Source: Loigolactobacillus jiayinensis
GTDB lineage: Bacteria > Bacillota > Bacilli > Lactobacillales > Lactobacillaceae
Assembly: GCF_003946445.1 (NCBI RefSeq)
Contig: NZ_RHOF01000002.1
Location: 1 to 64,000, forward strand
DNA: 64,000 nt
Reading direction: 5' to 3'
In this document: in pieces, positions 33,401 to 43,419 of the stretch
How positions within the stretch are numbered: the first letter of the stretch is position 1
Layout of the letters: every line of letters begins with the position of its first letter
Made by a program: the position numbers and the translations under genes
The notes under the pieces: generated by a model
What the model saw: the letters and a program-made list of their open reading frames with translations, nothing else
Database searches by the model: none
What the model was told of the DNA's origin: nothing

Positions 33401-34409
33401 GTTGAACGCACAAACACCACAATTAACTGCCGGCTTGATTAAAGTCGACAACGGCCAACGTACGATGTACACCACGCTACAAGGCCTAGTTAGTCAAATG
33501 CAGACCTTGCATAATGGCTTAGTCGATGCCAGCGGTGGGATTACCAAAGTTAATACTGGCGTTTCCAGTGCCGATGATTACTTAACCGGCCTGAAAAACT
33601 CAGCTGCAGCTAAAAACTTCTATATCCCTGCAAATGTCTTGCACGGTAAAACGTTCGCCGCTGCAATCAAGACTTACATGTCTGCCAATAAACACACGAC
33701 TAAGTTGACGATCGTATTGGATTCCAATCCAAGTTCAGCTAAATCAATGGCACGGATCGATAATTTGCAAACCGAAGTTCAAAACGAATTGAAAGGCACC
33801 CCATTATCTGGCGCCAAAGTCGCAATCGGTGGCCAAACAGCTTCGATCTCTGATACGCATCATATTGCCAGCAGCGACTTTACACGGACAGCGGCAATCA
33901 TGTTGATTGGTATCTTGTTAGCTTTGATCGTGATCACACGTTCAATTCTACAGCCGTTCTACATTTTAGGTACTTTGTTATTAGCCTATGTCACGTCATT
34001 AAGCTTGACGCGCTGGGTCAGTACCGCAGTGCTCGGTGAGAATATGCTAACTTGGAACACACCATTCTTCGCCTTTGTCATGTTAGTAGCCCTAGGTGTT
34101 GACTACAGTATCTTCCTGATGATGAAGTATCGTGAGTTTGGGCTCACAGAAGGTACTCCAAGTGCCCGCATCATTGCTGCTTCAGGTGTGATCGGTGCCG
34201 TAGTGATCTCCGCTGCAATCATCTTAAGCGGAACCTTCGCCGCATTGATTCCATCAGGTGTGTTAACGCTGATTCAAGTCGCGTTAGCTGTCATCATCGG
34301 ACTGATCATCCTAGTGATTATCTTGCCGGTTGTGATTTCCAGCTTGATCCATCTCACTTATCCGTTAAAAGATAAGTTGAACGACAATATTAAGAAACGT
34401 AAGCATTAA
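30465..34409 (+). CDS. very large MMPL/RND family membrane protein with YhgE/Pip-like stalk
   Basis: A ~1314-residue RND-superfamily MMPL protein. One membrane helix near residue 15 is followed by an outer domain, then a block of about five helices (near 180-370, with GIGTDYNILLYDQF), a huge extracellular insert of ~600 residues, and a second block (near 1130-1300, with LGVDYSIFLMMKYREFG). The insert is made of heptad-like LxxG repeats (QLSSGTGQLASGANTLSNG), as in the YhgE/Pip phage-infection protein stalk. The paired GxxxDY motifs suggest proton-coupled lipid or surface-molecule export; the substrate is unknown. ATG 30465 is preferred weakly over GTG 30456, and neither has a strong ribosome site. 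Confidence 0.85.
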   Translation: MSRVKRFLERHVGALVAWLVVVIIALVAMPNTTRLIREYGQTKIPASAQSQVASVMQDSWGRGQGNTRQVVVVFSNGNHKLTATQKDNVAQTVHKLRTNKQQYHVKSVTAANDNAATRKQLISKDKSTQLVQLMVSKKSTVRKMNIDITKAAKTAGVKTYVTGSDILTDAFSQATEEGIKKTEVIAAIFIFIVLILVFRSPIVPIVSLLTVGVSVVTSLSIVMNLVNYFNFPLSSFTQVFMVVVLFGIGTDYNILLYDQFKAELSQGLDSVAATKNARRIAGRTILYSGSTILIGFTALGLAKFSVYRSAVGVAVGVAVLLLVLLTLNPFFMATLGQRMFWPIKSFDGASNSKLWHGLSKHSVLHPFIALGLVLLVTLPFLFTYNNKLNYDTLAELSDSLPAKQGFKVVQDHFSKGTAEPSTLYIQTNKKLDQEQYLKLIDQVTRKLQKEKGVKTVASVTQPGGSKIKALYANQQLGTVTSGMKTAGKGLKTINSGLNQASTKLGQSNMSSGLGSVQQLISGTDQLVDGSQQLSSGTGQLASGANTLSNGLGTLSSSTGTLASGVNQLTSGAYVLQNGLGQYTTGVSQLNSGLSKLAGSSDQVTSGVQSLVSQSSQLPLAVAGLTAYNSGIASGVNQINSALTANQSKLAALSSAQSQLQSLSSQSATLKKEVAQAKTIEPQLTKMLTLLDSLQDAKSQISALQTQASTLATTQSTLKSSLQQIGTNDTAAATADKAVIAAAQKIVDDTTATADSKAQAQTIIKTASASLTNNLSANGTTLTKLQQQASSTQLPDLSGLTTLADQLPSDSDISSLKSQLSGMQTMLNNADSLLSETDNLASATSGLSDLQSQMTTLTQSLAQLQTAANQASSVATQLNAGVNGSGVDTTSQSTINATIGQSQMLSQINQLAAGLQQYTGGVDSAASGASQLNANSAALTSGTSQLAGGLGTLSSKVPALTSGVNQLNSGATQLASGANQLNAQTPQLTAGLIKVDNGQRTMYTTLQGLVSQMQTLHNGLVDASGGITKVNTGVSSADDYLTGLKNSAAAKNFYIPANVLHGKTFAAAIKTYMSANKHTTKLTIVLDSNPSSAKSMARIDNLQTEVQNELKGTPLSGAKVAIGGQTASISDTHHIASSDFTRTAAIMLIGILLALIVITRSILQPFYILGTLLLAYVTSLSLTRWVSTAVLGENMLTWNTPFFAFVMLVALGVDYSIFLMMKYREFGLTEGTPSARIIAASGVIGAVVISAAIILSGTFAALIPSGVLTLIQVALAVIIGLIILVIILPVVISSLIHLTYPLKDKLNDNIKKRKH

Positions 34410-34413
34410 CCAA

Positions 34414-34456
34414 AATAAGCTCGCCAACCAGAATGGTTGACGGGCTTATTTTTATA
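34414..34456 (+). terminator. terminator after the MMPL gene
   Basis: A 17-bp stem with mismatches (34414-34430 with 34434-34450) is followed by TTTTTAT. Confidence 0.8.
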
Positions 34457-34463
34457 CGGTTAA

Positions 34464-35955
<1,492 letters not shown>

Positions 35956-35967
35956 CTAAATCCTCCC

Positions 35968-37575
35968 TTATTCTAACTCAGAATTATCAAATCCTAATGC
36001 TTCATCAACTGCATTACGCACCGCAGTTACTTTAAGTCCATAAACAACATGGACATTCTTGCCATTAATAATGACGGCATTAGCACCTGTCTCATTCTTT
36101 AATGTTGTTTCATCAACCACTGAAGGATCCTTTAAAACAGTACGTAATCTGGTATAACAATTAGTTACACTTTCAAAGTTATCAGCCCCACCCATCGCTT
36201 CAATAATTGTAGCAACAGGAACTGCATCTCCAGCCTTACCGCGCTTCTGATCCTCCTTAACAACTTCTTTCTCTTTGAGATCTTTTTTAGAATATAGACG
36301 AGTTTCTTCCGAGCTATCTTCACGACCAACTGTTTTTAAATTAAAACGAAGAATTAAGAACCTGAACAGGACAAAATAGATAAAGAAAAATGCTATGCCG
36401 ACAACGATATACATTGGCCAATGTGTCTTGGCAATACCCAATGGCACATTATAAAGTAGAAAATCTAGGAATCCATTTGGTCCAATAGCACGAACGTTCA
36501 AAACATTTAAAGCAACCATACTTAGTCCGCTTAATCCTGCATGTAAAACGAACAATACAGGTGCTAAGAACATAAAGGAGAATTCAATTGGTTCAGTGAC
36601 TCCCGCCACAAATGAAGTAACCACTGCAGGAATCAAAATTGCTTTAACTTTAGCTTTATTTTCTGGTTTTGCAGTTTGATACATAGCTAAGCAGGCACCA
36701 ATCAAGCCAAACATCTTAGAGATTCCACGAGCATCCCAGATAACTGAACGAGATAGTAAATGAATATTAGGATCCGCCATTTCTGCGTAGTAGATGTTAC
36801 GGGCTCCTTCATAAACATGACCACCAATAGTTTCTACACCACCAAGAGAAGTGTATAAGAACGGTGTATAAACTAAATGATGTAGCCCTGTAGGAATAAG
36901 TAACCGTTCCAACGCACCATAGAGGAACAGACCAAAGTTACCAGATTGATTGATAAAATGGCCTAGACTGGTGATTCCAGATTGGATAAATGGCCATACA
37001 GAAGTTAGAATAATTGCCAATAACACAGTAACAGGAATAAGAACAATAAATACAAAACGACTACCACCATAAATTTGAAAAGCACTATGAAATTCAGTAT
37101 CAACAAATCTATTGTGTACTACCCCTACAGTGATACCAAGAATAATACCTAGGAAAACGCCCATATCAAGAATTTGAATGCCTAAAACACTTGCCTGGCC
37201 AGTTCCTTGTAAATCCTCTGCTTTGACCAGCATTCCTCTAAGTTCCAAAAACTTATTCATGGCATTAATGAAAACCAGAAATGCTAACAAAGCTGTAAAA
37301 CCAGCTTCAGCCTTTTTCTTTTTAGCCAAACCAACCGCTAAACCAACACAGAAAATCACTCCCAGGTTAGTTAAAATCGAAACTAGCGATCCAGAAAGTA
37401 TCGTTCCAAAACCGGTTGTAATCGGATTGTCCATAAAAGGGACAACTTCTAATAAACGTTGATTAGTAAATATATTTCCTACAGCAATTAAAATACCGGC
37501 AATCGGTAAAATAAGTACCGGTACGAACATTGCTTTTGAAAAACGTTGAAGGCCATCCATTACTTTTTCCTTCAT
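35968..37575 (-). CDS. alpha-glucoside PTS transporter EIICB
   Basis: A 535-residue PTS permease with a membrane EIIC domain (residues ~1-430, ten hydrophobic segments, GxxxPTGLHHLVYTP-type motif here seen as LIPTGLHHLVYTPFLY) and a C-terminal EIIB domain whose phosphorylation cysteine is in TNCYTRLRTVL. It belongs to the glucose/alpha-glucoside (MalB/GlvC) class. It has no EIIA domain; that function is supplied by the separate EIIA gene at 38562. The start ATG at 37575 lies eight bases after AGGTG. A cre box sits 56 bases upstream. Confidence 0.92.
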   Translation of the reverse strand: MKEKVMDGLQRFSKAMFVPVLILPIAGILIAVGNIFTNQRLLEVVPFMDNPITTGFGTILSGSLVSILTNLGVIFCVGLAVGLAKKKKAEAGFTALLAFLVFINAMNKFLELRGMLVKAEDLQGTGQASVLGIQILDMGVFLGIILGITVGVVHNRFVDTEFHSAFQIYGGSRFVFIVLIPVTVLLAIILTSVWPFIQSGITSLGHFINQSGNFGLFLYGALERLLIPTGLHHLVYTPFLYTSLGGVETIGGHVYEGARNIYYAEMADPNIHLLSRSVIWDARGISKMFGLIGACLAMYQTAKPENKAKVKAILIPAVVTSFVAGVTEPIEFSFMFLAPVLFVLHAGLSGLSMVALNVLNVRAIGPNGFLDFLLYNVPLGIAKTHWPMYIVVGIAFFFIYFVLFRFLILRFNLKTVGREDSSEETRLYSKKDLKEKEVVKEDQKRGKAGDAVPVATIIEAMGGADNFESVTNCYTRLRTVLKDPSVVDETTLKNETGANAVIINGKNVHVVYGLKVTAVRNAVDEALGFDNSELE

Positions 37576-37630
37576 CACATGTTCACCTCTTTTTTCTTGT
37601 TGAACTAAATCTATCAGAAAATCATCTTCT

Positions 37631-37645
37631 TGTTAACGGTTTCAT
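37631..37645 (-). promoter_or_regulatory. cre site (CcpA binding) upstream of the PTS gene
   Basis: The minus strand reads ATGAAACCGTTAACA, which matches the cre consensus WTGNAANCGNWNNCW at every fixed position. It lies between the RpiR regulator and the PTS gene, so glucose repression of the alpha-glucoside operon is expected. Confidence 0.8.
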
Positions 37646-37683
37646 CATATTTGAAAACAGATTACTCTAATTAGTAACCTGTT

Positions 37684-38445
37684 TTAGATATTAGTAGATT
37701 CATTTTGCATTTTTTCATAACAAGCAATAACGTATTCAAATGCTTCCAAAACTTGGGGGAAGAAATTATTAGCATGTTGATTATACTCATCTAATTTATA
37801 TCTATCTTCAATTTTTATTGCACAATCTGCAGTCTTAGCAACGGTATTGATAATCTCACTAGTAAAGCTGATAATGTTAACCGGTTCATCTTTAAGCATA
37901 TTAATTTTATCGATTACCGCTTGGGTTTCACCTGATTTAGATACTGTTATAAAAACGCCCATCATATCTAAATTATTCTCTAAAACGCCAACTGAGTCTG
38001 AGGGTGTTGCCAATAGACAGCGCTTACCTAACACGAGCATCTTTTTGTAAATATAATTCGCGATTACCGACGAAAATCCTGCTGCGTAAATAAAAATTAT
38101 CTTCTCTTCGCAATCGTTTAGAATCTTGGCTGCTTCCTCAAATGTAGCTTTAGAATTGTATTGGAATAGTGTTTGTATCTGATCATCATTCATAAAATTG
38201 GCTTGATTCATTGCATTAACTGGGTTCTCTATCATTGTCGATAGTTTGTATTGTAATTCTACAAATCCCCGAAAGCCCATTTTATGGGCCAGACGCATAA
38301 CTGTTGACGTTGATGTGAAATTCTTTTTTGCTACACCGCGCACGCCAAGTTCTAAAACAGAATCGATATTCTTAATAATATAGTTCAATACTTCAGTTTC
38401 TGTTACCGTTAATTTTTTTCCAGCAGTCAATTTATTAATTTGCAT
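37684..38445 (-). CDS. RpiR/MurR family regulator (GlvR-like)
   Basis: A 253-residue regulator with an N-terminal RpiR helix-turn-helix (GVAKKNFTSTSTVMRLAHKMGF) and a C-terminal SIS sugar-phosphate-binding domain (IIFIYAAGFSSVIANYIYKK, ITVSKSGETQAVIDKI). It probably senses a phosphorylated alpha-glucoside and controls the adjacent PTS/GH4 genes, as GlvR/YfiA does in B. subtilis. GGAGG lies seven bases ahead of the ATG. It is transcribed in the same direction as the operon. Confidence 0.88.
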   Translation of the reverse strand: MQINKLTAGKKLTVTETEVLNYIIKNIDSVLELGVRGVAKKNFTSTSTVMRLAHKMGFRGFVELQYKLSTMIENPVNAMNQANFMNDDQIQTLFQYNSKATFEEAAKILNDCEEKIIFIYAAGFSSVIANYIYKKMLVLGKRCLLATPSDSVGVLENNLDMMGVFITVSKSGETQAVIDKINMLKDEPVNIISFTSEIINTVAKTADCAIKIEDRYKLDEYNQHANNFFPQVLEAFEYVIACYEKMQNESTNI

Positions 38446-38561
38446 TTAAATTCCTCCAAGGTGTTTTTCAGCCAAATAAAAAAACTAAATTGTAGCATTA
38501 TTGATATCATACTAATAGTCTGACATCAGTTCTACAATCTAGCTTAAATATTTAAATCAAC

Positions 38562-39050
38562 TTATTTATGCAACGAAAATTGGCCAACTTGATCACCGTG
38601 TGTAATCTCTTTTTCTGTGATCGTTGGTATATCCTGTAATTTATCAGAATCAGTAATCACTATCACAATTGTGGTTGGCTTCCCCATCTGCTTGACCGTA
38701 TCAAGATCCATTTGCATTAAAGGTTGACCAGCCTCTACTTGATCCCCTTCCTCCACTAATTCAGAAAAGGCTTTCCCTTCTAATTCAACTGTATCAAGCC
38801 CCATATGAACTAAAACTTCTAAACCATTTTTGGTCGTGATACCGAGTGCATGCTTAGTTGGAAAAATAGATTTAACAGTGCCTGCTACAGGTGAATAAAT
38901 TTGATTTTCTGTAGGAACAACAGCGAAACCTTCTCCCATTATCTTTTGCGAGAATACTTCATCATCAACTTTTTCTATAGGGATGAGCTGACCAGTAACT
39001 GGGGCAACAAATACCTCTGTTGGCGTTTTTTTACCAAATAATTTAAACAT
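38562..39050 (-). CDS. PTS glucose-type EIIA component
   Basis: A 162-residue EIIA-Glc domain protein. MFKLFGKK starts the protein, followed by VTGQLIPIEKVDDEVFSQKIMG and the active-site histidine in LEVLVHMGLDTVELEG. The start is the ATG at 39050 with AGGAGAGG upstream; the longer upstream frame would have no ribosome site. It supplies the phosphoryl group to the EIIA-less EIICB at 35968, so the alpha-glucoside PTS is split over two genes. Confidence 0.9.
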   Translation of the reverse strand: MFKLFGKKTPTEVFVAPVTGQLIPIEKVDDEVFSQKIMGEGFAVVPTENQIYSPVAGTVKSIFPTKHALGITTKNGLEVLVHMGLDTVELEGKAFSELVEEGDQVEAGQPLMQMDLDTVKQMGKPTTIVIVITDSDKLQDIPTITEKEITHGDQVGQFSLHK

Positions 39051-39066
39051 ACTAAACCATCCTCTC

Positions 39067-39552
39067 CTAAGTAAGAAAAATAAAGTTAACCATACCACAT
39101 ATCAAGTATATAAGAGCTATCACGAGTAAAGCGAATTTAAACATCAGTTTTTGCTGTTGATATTTGATGGGCTCTTCTGTCAATACAACCAATTCTAGAC
39201 CACCAATAATAAACAAAATGGGATTTAAGGATAAAGCTTGCTGAATAAGTTGCATGATTAGAATAATTTTCAATCCGTAACGATTATTCAACAATCGTTG
39301 TCTGTAATATAACAAAGTAGCCCCACTTATAAAGTTCATTGAAACTAGAATTATCATGATCGGAAATTCTAAATTTGACTGTAGCAGTGTATTAAAATCT
39401 GTTTTATTATACGTTGCAGTCATCATCAGAAATGCAATATATACTACAGCAGAGGCCATAAGCAATACCGAATTTAAAAAATACACAGATTTAATTTTTA
39501 CTCCCCAGGCCGTTAACAATCGTCGAATCCAATAAAGTATTTTGTTATACAT
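39067..39552 (-). CDS. small membrane protein of unknown function
   Basis: A 161-residue protein with about four hydrophobic helices (near 22-46, 62-80, 95-118, 135-158) and a basic N-terminus (NKILYWIRRLL). I do not recognise the family. It lies 16 bases upstream of the PTS EIIA gene and is co-oriented with it, so it may belong to the sugar operon. Its A+T content is higher than that of the neighbours. A GGAG site precedes the ATG. Confidence 0.6.
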   Translation of the reverse strand: MYNKILYWIRRLLTAWGVKIKSVYFLNSVLLMASAVVYIAFLMMTATYNKTDFNTLLQSNLEFPIMIILVSMNFISGATLLYYRQRLLNNRYGLKIILIMQLIQQALSLNPILFIIGGLELVVLTEEPIKYQQQKLMFKFALLVIALIYLICGMVNFIFLT

Positions 39553-39581
39553 TCTGAACTCCTTTATATAAAATATATCTA

Positions 39582-41120
39582 CTATTTGCGTGATAGTTCT
39601 TGTTGTAACGCCGCAATCTTCGCATACTCCGCGGTTAGTTTTTCAGTCACTTCAGCCCACAGCGGCATGATTTTCTGATAAACCGCGACATTAGCAGCAA
39701 GCGGCTGCACTTGCCGTGTCGTGGTCACTAACGTCTTTACTTCGTCTAAGCTATCGATATAACCTAGACTTTTCATCCCCACAATTACCGCGCCTAACGC
39801 CGAACTTTCAATACTAGCGGGAATGTTGATCGGCTGCCCAAAGACGTCAGCTAAGATTTGACACCATAGCTGGCTGTGGGCAAAGCCACCACTAGCTTGG
39901 ATCGTTAAGGGCATGTCAGTCAATGCCTGTAGCAATTGCAATACCGCATTCAAATTATAAACGATGCCTTCTAGTGTTGCGCGTACAATGTGCGCGCGCG
40001 TATGACTTTGCGTTAAGCCAAAATAGCTGCCACGCGCAGCGGCGTTCCATAATGGCGCCCGTTCACCACCAAAGTATGGCTGACAAAGTAGGCCATTAGA
40101 ACCGGCAGGAATCGCTGCTGCCAGCTGGGTCAATTTTTCATACAAATCGGTACCATCACGTTGTGCTTGTGCCTGTTCGGCAGGAAATAGCTGATCACGT
40201 ACCCATTGAAATACAACACCACCATTATTCACAGGGCCGCCGATCACCCAATGCGTGCGATCTAAATAATAAGTGAATAACCGGCCGGCTGGGTCAACTT
40301 GAGGCGTTGGTGCAACCATACGCACGGCACCAGAAGTACCAATCGTAACGGCCACTGCGCCAGGTTGAATCGCATTTAACCCTAAATTACTCAGTGTCCC
40401 ATCACTTGCGCCGATAATAACTGGCGTATCCATAGCTAGGCCAATTTTAGTAGCAATTGCTGGGTTCATTCCCTTTAGCTGATAGTCAGTATCGACCAAC
40501 TGTGGAAGTTGAGCACGCTTGATACCAGCTAGCGCCAAGGCTGGCTCGTCCCAATCCAAGGTGTTGAGGTTAAATAAGCCGGTGGCGTTGGCAATTGAAT
40601 AATCCTCCACGTAGCGACCAAATAAACGCCACAACACGTACTCCTTGATGCCAATAATCTGTTTAGCTTGCGCCAATAATTGCGGCTGATTTTGTTTAAA
40701 CCACATCAATTTAGTCAGCGGGGACATCGGATGAATTGGTACACCAGTTCGGGTAAATAACGCATTCGCTTGTGTTGCTGTCTTTAGCTGTTCAGCTTCC
40801 TTTTCGGCACGATTATCAGCACAGGTCAACACCCGCGTCAACGGCTGATCAGCTTGATCCATTAAGATCACGCTATGCATTGCGCTGGAAAATGCGATTC
40901 CTTTGATATCTGCTGGCAACAGTTGCTGCTTTTGAATGACTTCAATCAATCCCGTGACAACAGCGGTAAAAATTTCATTTGGATCCTCTTCCGCAAAATC
41001 TGGCTGATCATGATATAACGGATATAACTGCCGGCTAACCGCCTGCATTTGCCCTTTTAAATCGAATAACACAACTTTCGTACTAGTGGTGCCAATGTCC
41101 ACACCAATCATAAAGTCCAT
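39582..41120 (-). CDS. gntK: gluconokinase (FGGY family)
   Basis: A 512-residue FGGY-family sugar kinase. The N-terminal ATPase motif is MIGVDIGTTSTKVVLFD; QAVSRQLYPLYHDQPDFAEEDP is typical of gluconate kinases, and the C-terminal half has IQASGGFAHSQLWCQILADVFGQPI, the FGGY signature region. It phosphorylates gluconate to 6-phosphogluconate, feeding the phosphoketolase or pentose phosphate route. The start is the ATG at 41120 (GGGGG upstream); the longer frame is unlikely. No gluconate permease is adjacent. Confidence 0.88.
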   Translation of the reverse strand: MDFMIGVDIGTTSTKVVLFDLKGQMQAVSRQLYPLYHDQPDFAEEDPNEIFTAVVTGLIEVIQKQQLLPADIKGIAFSSAMHSVILMDQADQPLTRVLTCADNRAEKEAEQLKTATQANALFTRTGVPIHPMSPLTKLMWFKQNQPQLLAQAKQIIGIKEYVLWRLFGRYVEDYSIANATGLFNLNTLDWDEPALALAGIKRAQLPQLVDTDYQLKGMNPAIATKIGLAMDTPVIIGASDGTLSNLGLNAIQPGAVAVTIGTSGAVRMVAPTPQVDPAGRLFTYYLDRTHWVIGGPVNNGGVVFQWVRDQLFPAEQAQAQRDGTDLYEKLTQLAAAIPAGSNGLLCQPYFGGERAPLWNAAARGSYFGLTQSHTRAHIVRATLEGIVYNLNAVLQLLQALTDMPLTIQASGGFAHSQLWCQILADVFGQPINIPASIESSALGAVIVGMKSLGYIDSLDEVKTLVTTTRQVQPLAANVAVYQKIMPLWAEVTEKLTAEYAKIAALQQELSRK

Positions 41121-41152
41121 AACTAGCCCCCGCTTACGTGCACAAAAATTAA

Positions 41153-41181
41153 AAACCGCCAGCAATTACTGTTGGCGGTTT
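41153..41181 (-). terminator. hairpin upstream of gluconokinase
   Basis: A 12-bp stem (41153-41164 with 41170-41181) with a minus-strand T-rich tail lies 33 bases before the gluconokinase start. It may stop transcription from upstream or act as an attenuator. The right arm overlaps a weak cre-like sequence (one mismatch). Confidence 0.5.
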
Positions 41182-41468
41182 CATTATATGAAAATAGTTT
41201 TCCGATAGCAATTAAAAAATCAAGTTATTTATTTTCAAGCGCGCTTAACATCGCGCTTGAAAGTTTATTCAGCAACGTTTCAATTGCTCTTTAACAATAT
41301 TTTTAAAGCCAGCTGTTAGGTCCTTATTTTCGGTTGGCTGAAATCACCTTAGGTCGGCTACGTCACTAATTGAAGCAGATTTAGTTTGCCCACACCATTA
41401 TAGCGCGCCTATTAATCGTACCCCAGGCCATTATTTTTGCTGCATTAGTCCATGTGCCCACCTGGTCG
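41182..41468. other. gene-free interval with palindromic hairpin
   Basis: A hairpin at 41233-41262 (TTTCAAGCGCG with CGCGCTTGAAA) contains one AAGCGCGCTT palindrome. The rest of the ~290 bases shows no gene, RNA structure or clear promoter. Confidence 0.5.
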
Positions 41469-42050
41469 CTAATTCAAAATCCGCCGTATATCCCGCTGTA
41501 GCGCTGGCACCACTTGTTCCGCAAACCATTCATTGCGGTGCATCCACCCATAATTCAATGGCGAGGGATGGACCAATGGAAAATAGTTTGGCAAATAATC
41601 GGCATAATGGCGCACCGTTTCCGTTAACGTTTTTTGCCGCGTTTTCTGTAGATAATACTTCTGTGCATATTGGCCAATCAATAATGTTAATTGGACTTTC
41701 GGCATTAACTCTAGTAACGGTTCATGCCACTTTTCAGCAAAGCCTTTACGTGGTGGTAAATCACCGTGCGGACCCTTACCAGGGTAATAAAAATCTAATG
41801 GCACAACACCAATTTTACCAGAATGATAGAACTCGTCCTTGGTTACTCCCATCCACTCGCGTAGCCGATCGCCACTGGGGTCATTCCAAAAAATCATTGA
41901 TTCCTGGGCTTTACGACTAGGTGCTTGACTAATGATCAAAATCTCGGCTGTGGGAATAACATTATACAACGGCTGAATTCCCTGCGCCGTAAATTCCTGA
42001 TTTTGTGGATCGGCTTGAATTGCCTTAAAAATCTGTGTCGCACTTTGCAT
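41469..42050 (-). CDS. uracil-DNA glycosylase family protein
   Basis: A 193-residue protein of the uracil-DNA glycosylase superfamily. The N-terminal active-site loop reads IISQAPSRKAQES, in the place of the GxxPG motif, and the DNA-intercalating C-terminal motif reads LVHPSPLN. It lacks the four cysteines of family 4 iron-sulfur enzymes. It resembles the UdgX/TDG-like 'uracil-DNA glycosylase family protein' seen in many lactobacilli; activity on uracil is plausible but unproven. It is a single gene with GGGAAGGG upstream. Confidence 0.8.
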   Translation of the reverse strand: MQSATQIFKAIQADPQNQEFTAQGIQPLYNVIPTAEILIISQAPSRKAQESMIFWNDPSGDRLREWMGVTKDEFYHSGKIGVVPLDFYYPGKGPHGDLPPRKGFAEKWHEPLLELMPKVQLTLLIGQYAQKYYLQKTRQKTLTETVRHYADYLPNYFPLVHPSPLNYGWMHRNEWFAEQVVPALQRDIRRILN

Positions 42051-42167
42051 GAAACAACCCTTCCCTACTCACTTATAGTATGAAGCTAACCTAATTTTAG
42101 GATATCAGCGTTTTCAATACAAGGACAAAGAAATAGACAACCTCGTTATGAAGTTGTCTACTTATTA

Positions 42168-42389
42168 TCAATTATATTGTTGACTACGCAAGCGGCGATA
42201 TCGGCTTAACTGCACGATAAGTCCAACTAAAAAGAAGACAACGACTACCGTAAAAGCAATCATTTTTGCCAGCGGCGTTTGTTGCACACCAGCGCCATCA
42301 ACACGACGTAATGACACTAGGAACAGGCTACTTAAAAATAACACTAACCCAAAGCCGTTCATGATCCACCAATTTTTCAAGTGCATCAT
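42168..42389 (-). CDS. small two-helix membrane protein
   Basis: A 73-residue protein with two hydrophobic helices (GFGLVLFLSSLFLVSL and MIAFTVVVVFFLVGLIVQL) and a basic tail (RYRRLRSQQ). Its family is unknown to me. The start ATG at 42389 has GGAGGTGC immediately upstream. It stands alone, followed by a weak hairpin (AGACAACCTCG with GTTGTCT). Confidence 0.55.
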   Translation of the reverse strand: MMHLKNWWIMNGFGLVLFLSSLFLVSLRRVDGAGVQQTPLAKMIAFTVVVVFFLVGLIVQLSRYRRLRSQQYN

Positions 42390-42606
42390 TTGCACCTCCG
42401 ATCTTTTAAAAAGTTATTTTACTAAGTTAACCAACTTGTAATCAGTATAAAAACTGGCTGTCGTCACATTAGTTGTCTTGTATTATTCATTTACAGCCTA
42501 ATCCTAAGCTGTTTTCATGAATATTTCAATATATATGATTGGTTATTTCCAAATTTTCTGAAAAAAACGGTTTACTAGCTCAAATAACTAAAAGTAGCAT
42601 TAGAAA

Positions 42607-43251
42607 TTATAAGTATTTGCTAGCCTCGCGCACCGCCAGTGGGCTAAGTTGCTGCGCATTTAAAAATTGCATCACCCAACTCGGATTGAACTTGCTATAT
42701 TGCCGCAGCGCCCACCCAATCGCCTTTTGGATGAAAAACTCAGCGGTGTATTGATCATACAAGATTGCTTGCACTAACAAATCGATATCGACAGCATCCT
42801 TTTCTTTTAGCTGTAATGTGATAGCGATGCGCCGTTCCCACATATTGGAACTGCCGAAAAAAAGTTGAAAAACAGCTTGTTTTTCCTCAGGATGTAGCTG
42901 GATGTATTTGCCAAACACAGTACACCAATGATCAACGCTATCCCACCAACTTTTTTGAGTTACAAATTGCTTAAAAATGACAATATCGGCTAATTGCCAT
43001 TTTCTGACGTTCCGTTCCGCTAGATCCAGTGCGACATACTGGTATTCACGTGGTTCCCGTACATAAAGTTCCGCGATCCAATTATGGAGCGTAGCAGAAT
43101 CTAGTTGGCGACTGGCTTGCATCAGTGGCTTGCTCTGTTCTCTTCTGGCTACCGACTTAACACCGAGGAACATGAATTTATTTTTCATGTAGCGCGCCAT
43201 TGCTGGAGCGTTACTAGGATCAGCAGTTAAAGTGAACTTTAATTTTGCCAT
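42607..43251 (-). CDS. DNA alkylation repair protein (AlkD-like HEAT repeats)
   Basis: A 214-residue all-helical protein of the AlkC/AlkD family. Typical segments are YQYVALDLAERN, SWWDSVDHWCTVFGKYI, NMWERRIAITLQL and FIQKAIGWALRQYSKFNPSWVMQFL, which form the HEAT-like repeat groove that binds alkylated DNA. The catalytic Trp/Asp of AlkD correspond to SWWDSVD. It would excise cationic 3- and 7-alkyl purines. It stands alone on the minus strand. The ribosome site is weak (AGGGGCG). Confidence 0.85.
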   Translation of the reverse strand: MAKLKFTLTADPSNAPAMARYMKNKFMFLGVKSVARREQSKPLMQASRQLDSATLHNWIAELYVREPREYQYVALDLAERNVRKWQLADIVIFKQFVTQKSWWDSVDHWCTVFGKYIQLHPEEKQAVFQLFFGSSNMWERRIAITLQLKEKDAVDIDLLVQAILYDQYTAEFFIQKAIGWALRQYSKFNPSWVMQFLNAQQLSPLAVREASKYL

Positions 43252-43419
43252 GTAGATGCACGCCCCTAATTAATTTAGTCCTAAAAGTATATCATACAAA
43301 CCAAACGGCCCACACTGCATTTTTTTATTGATAAAAATAATTAGTGCGCGTAGGTTCATTTTCCAAGTTATAAGTAAAAAGCTGATATTAATTTTTAAAA
43401 TTAATATCAGCTTTGAATT

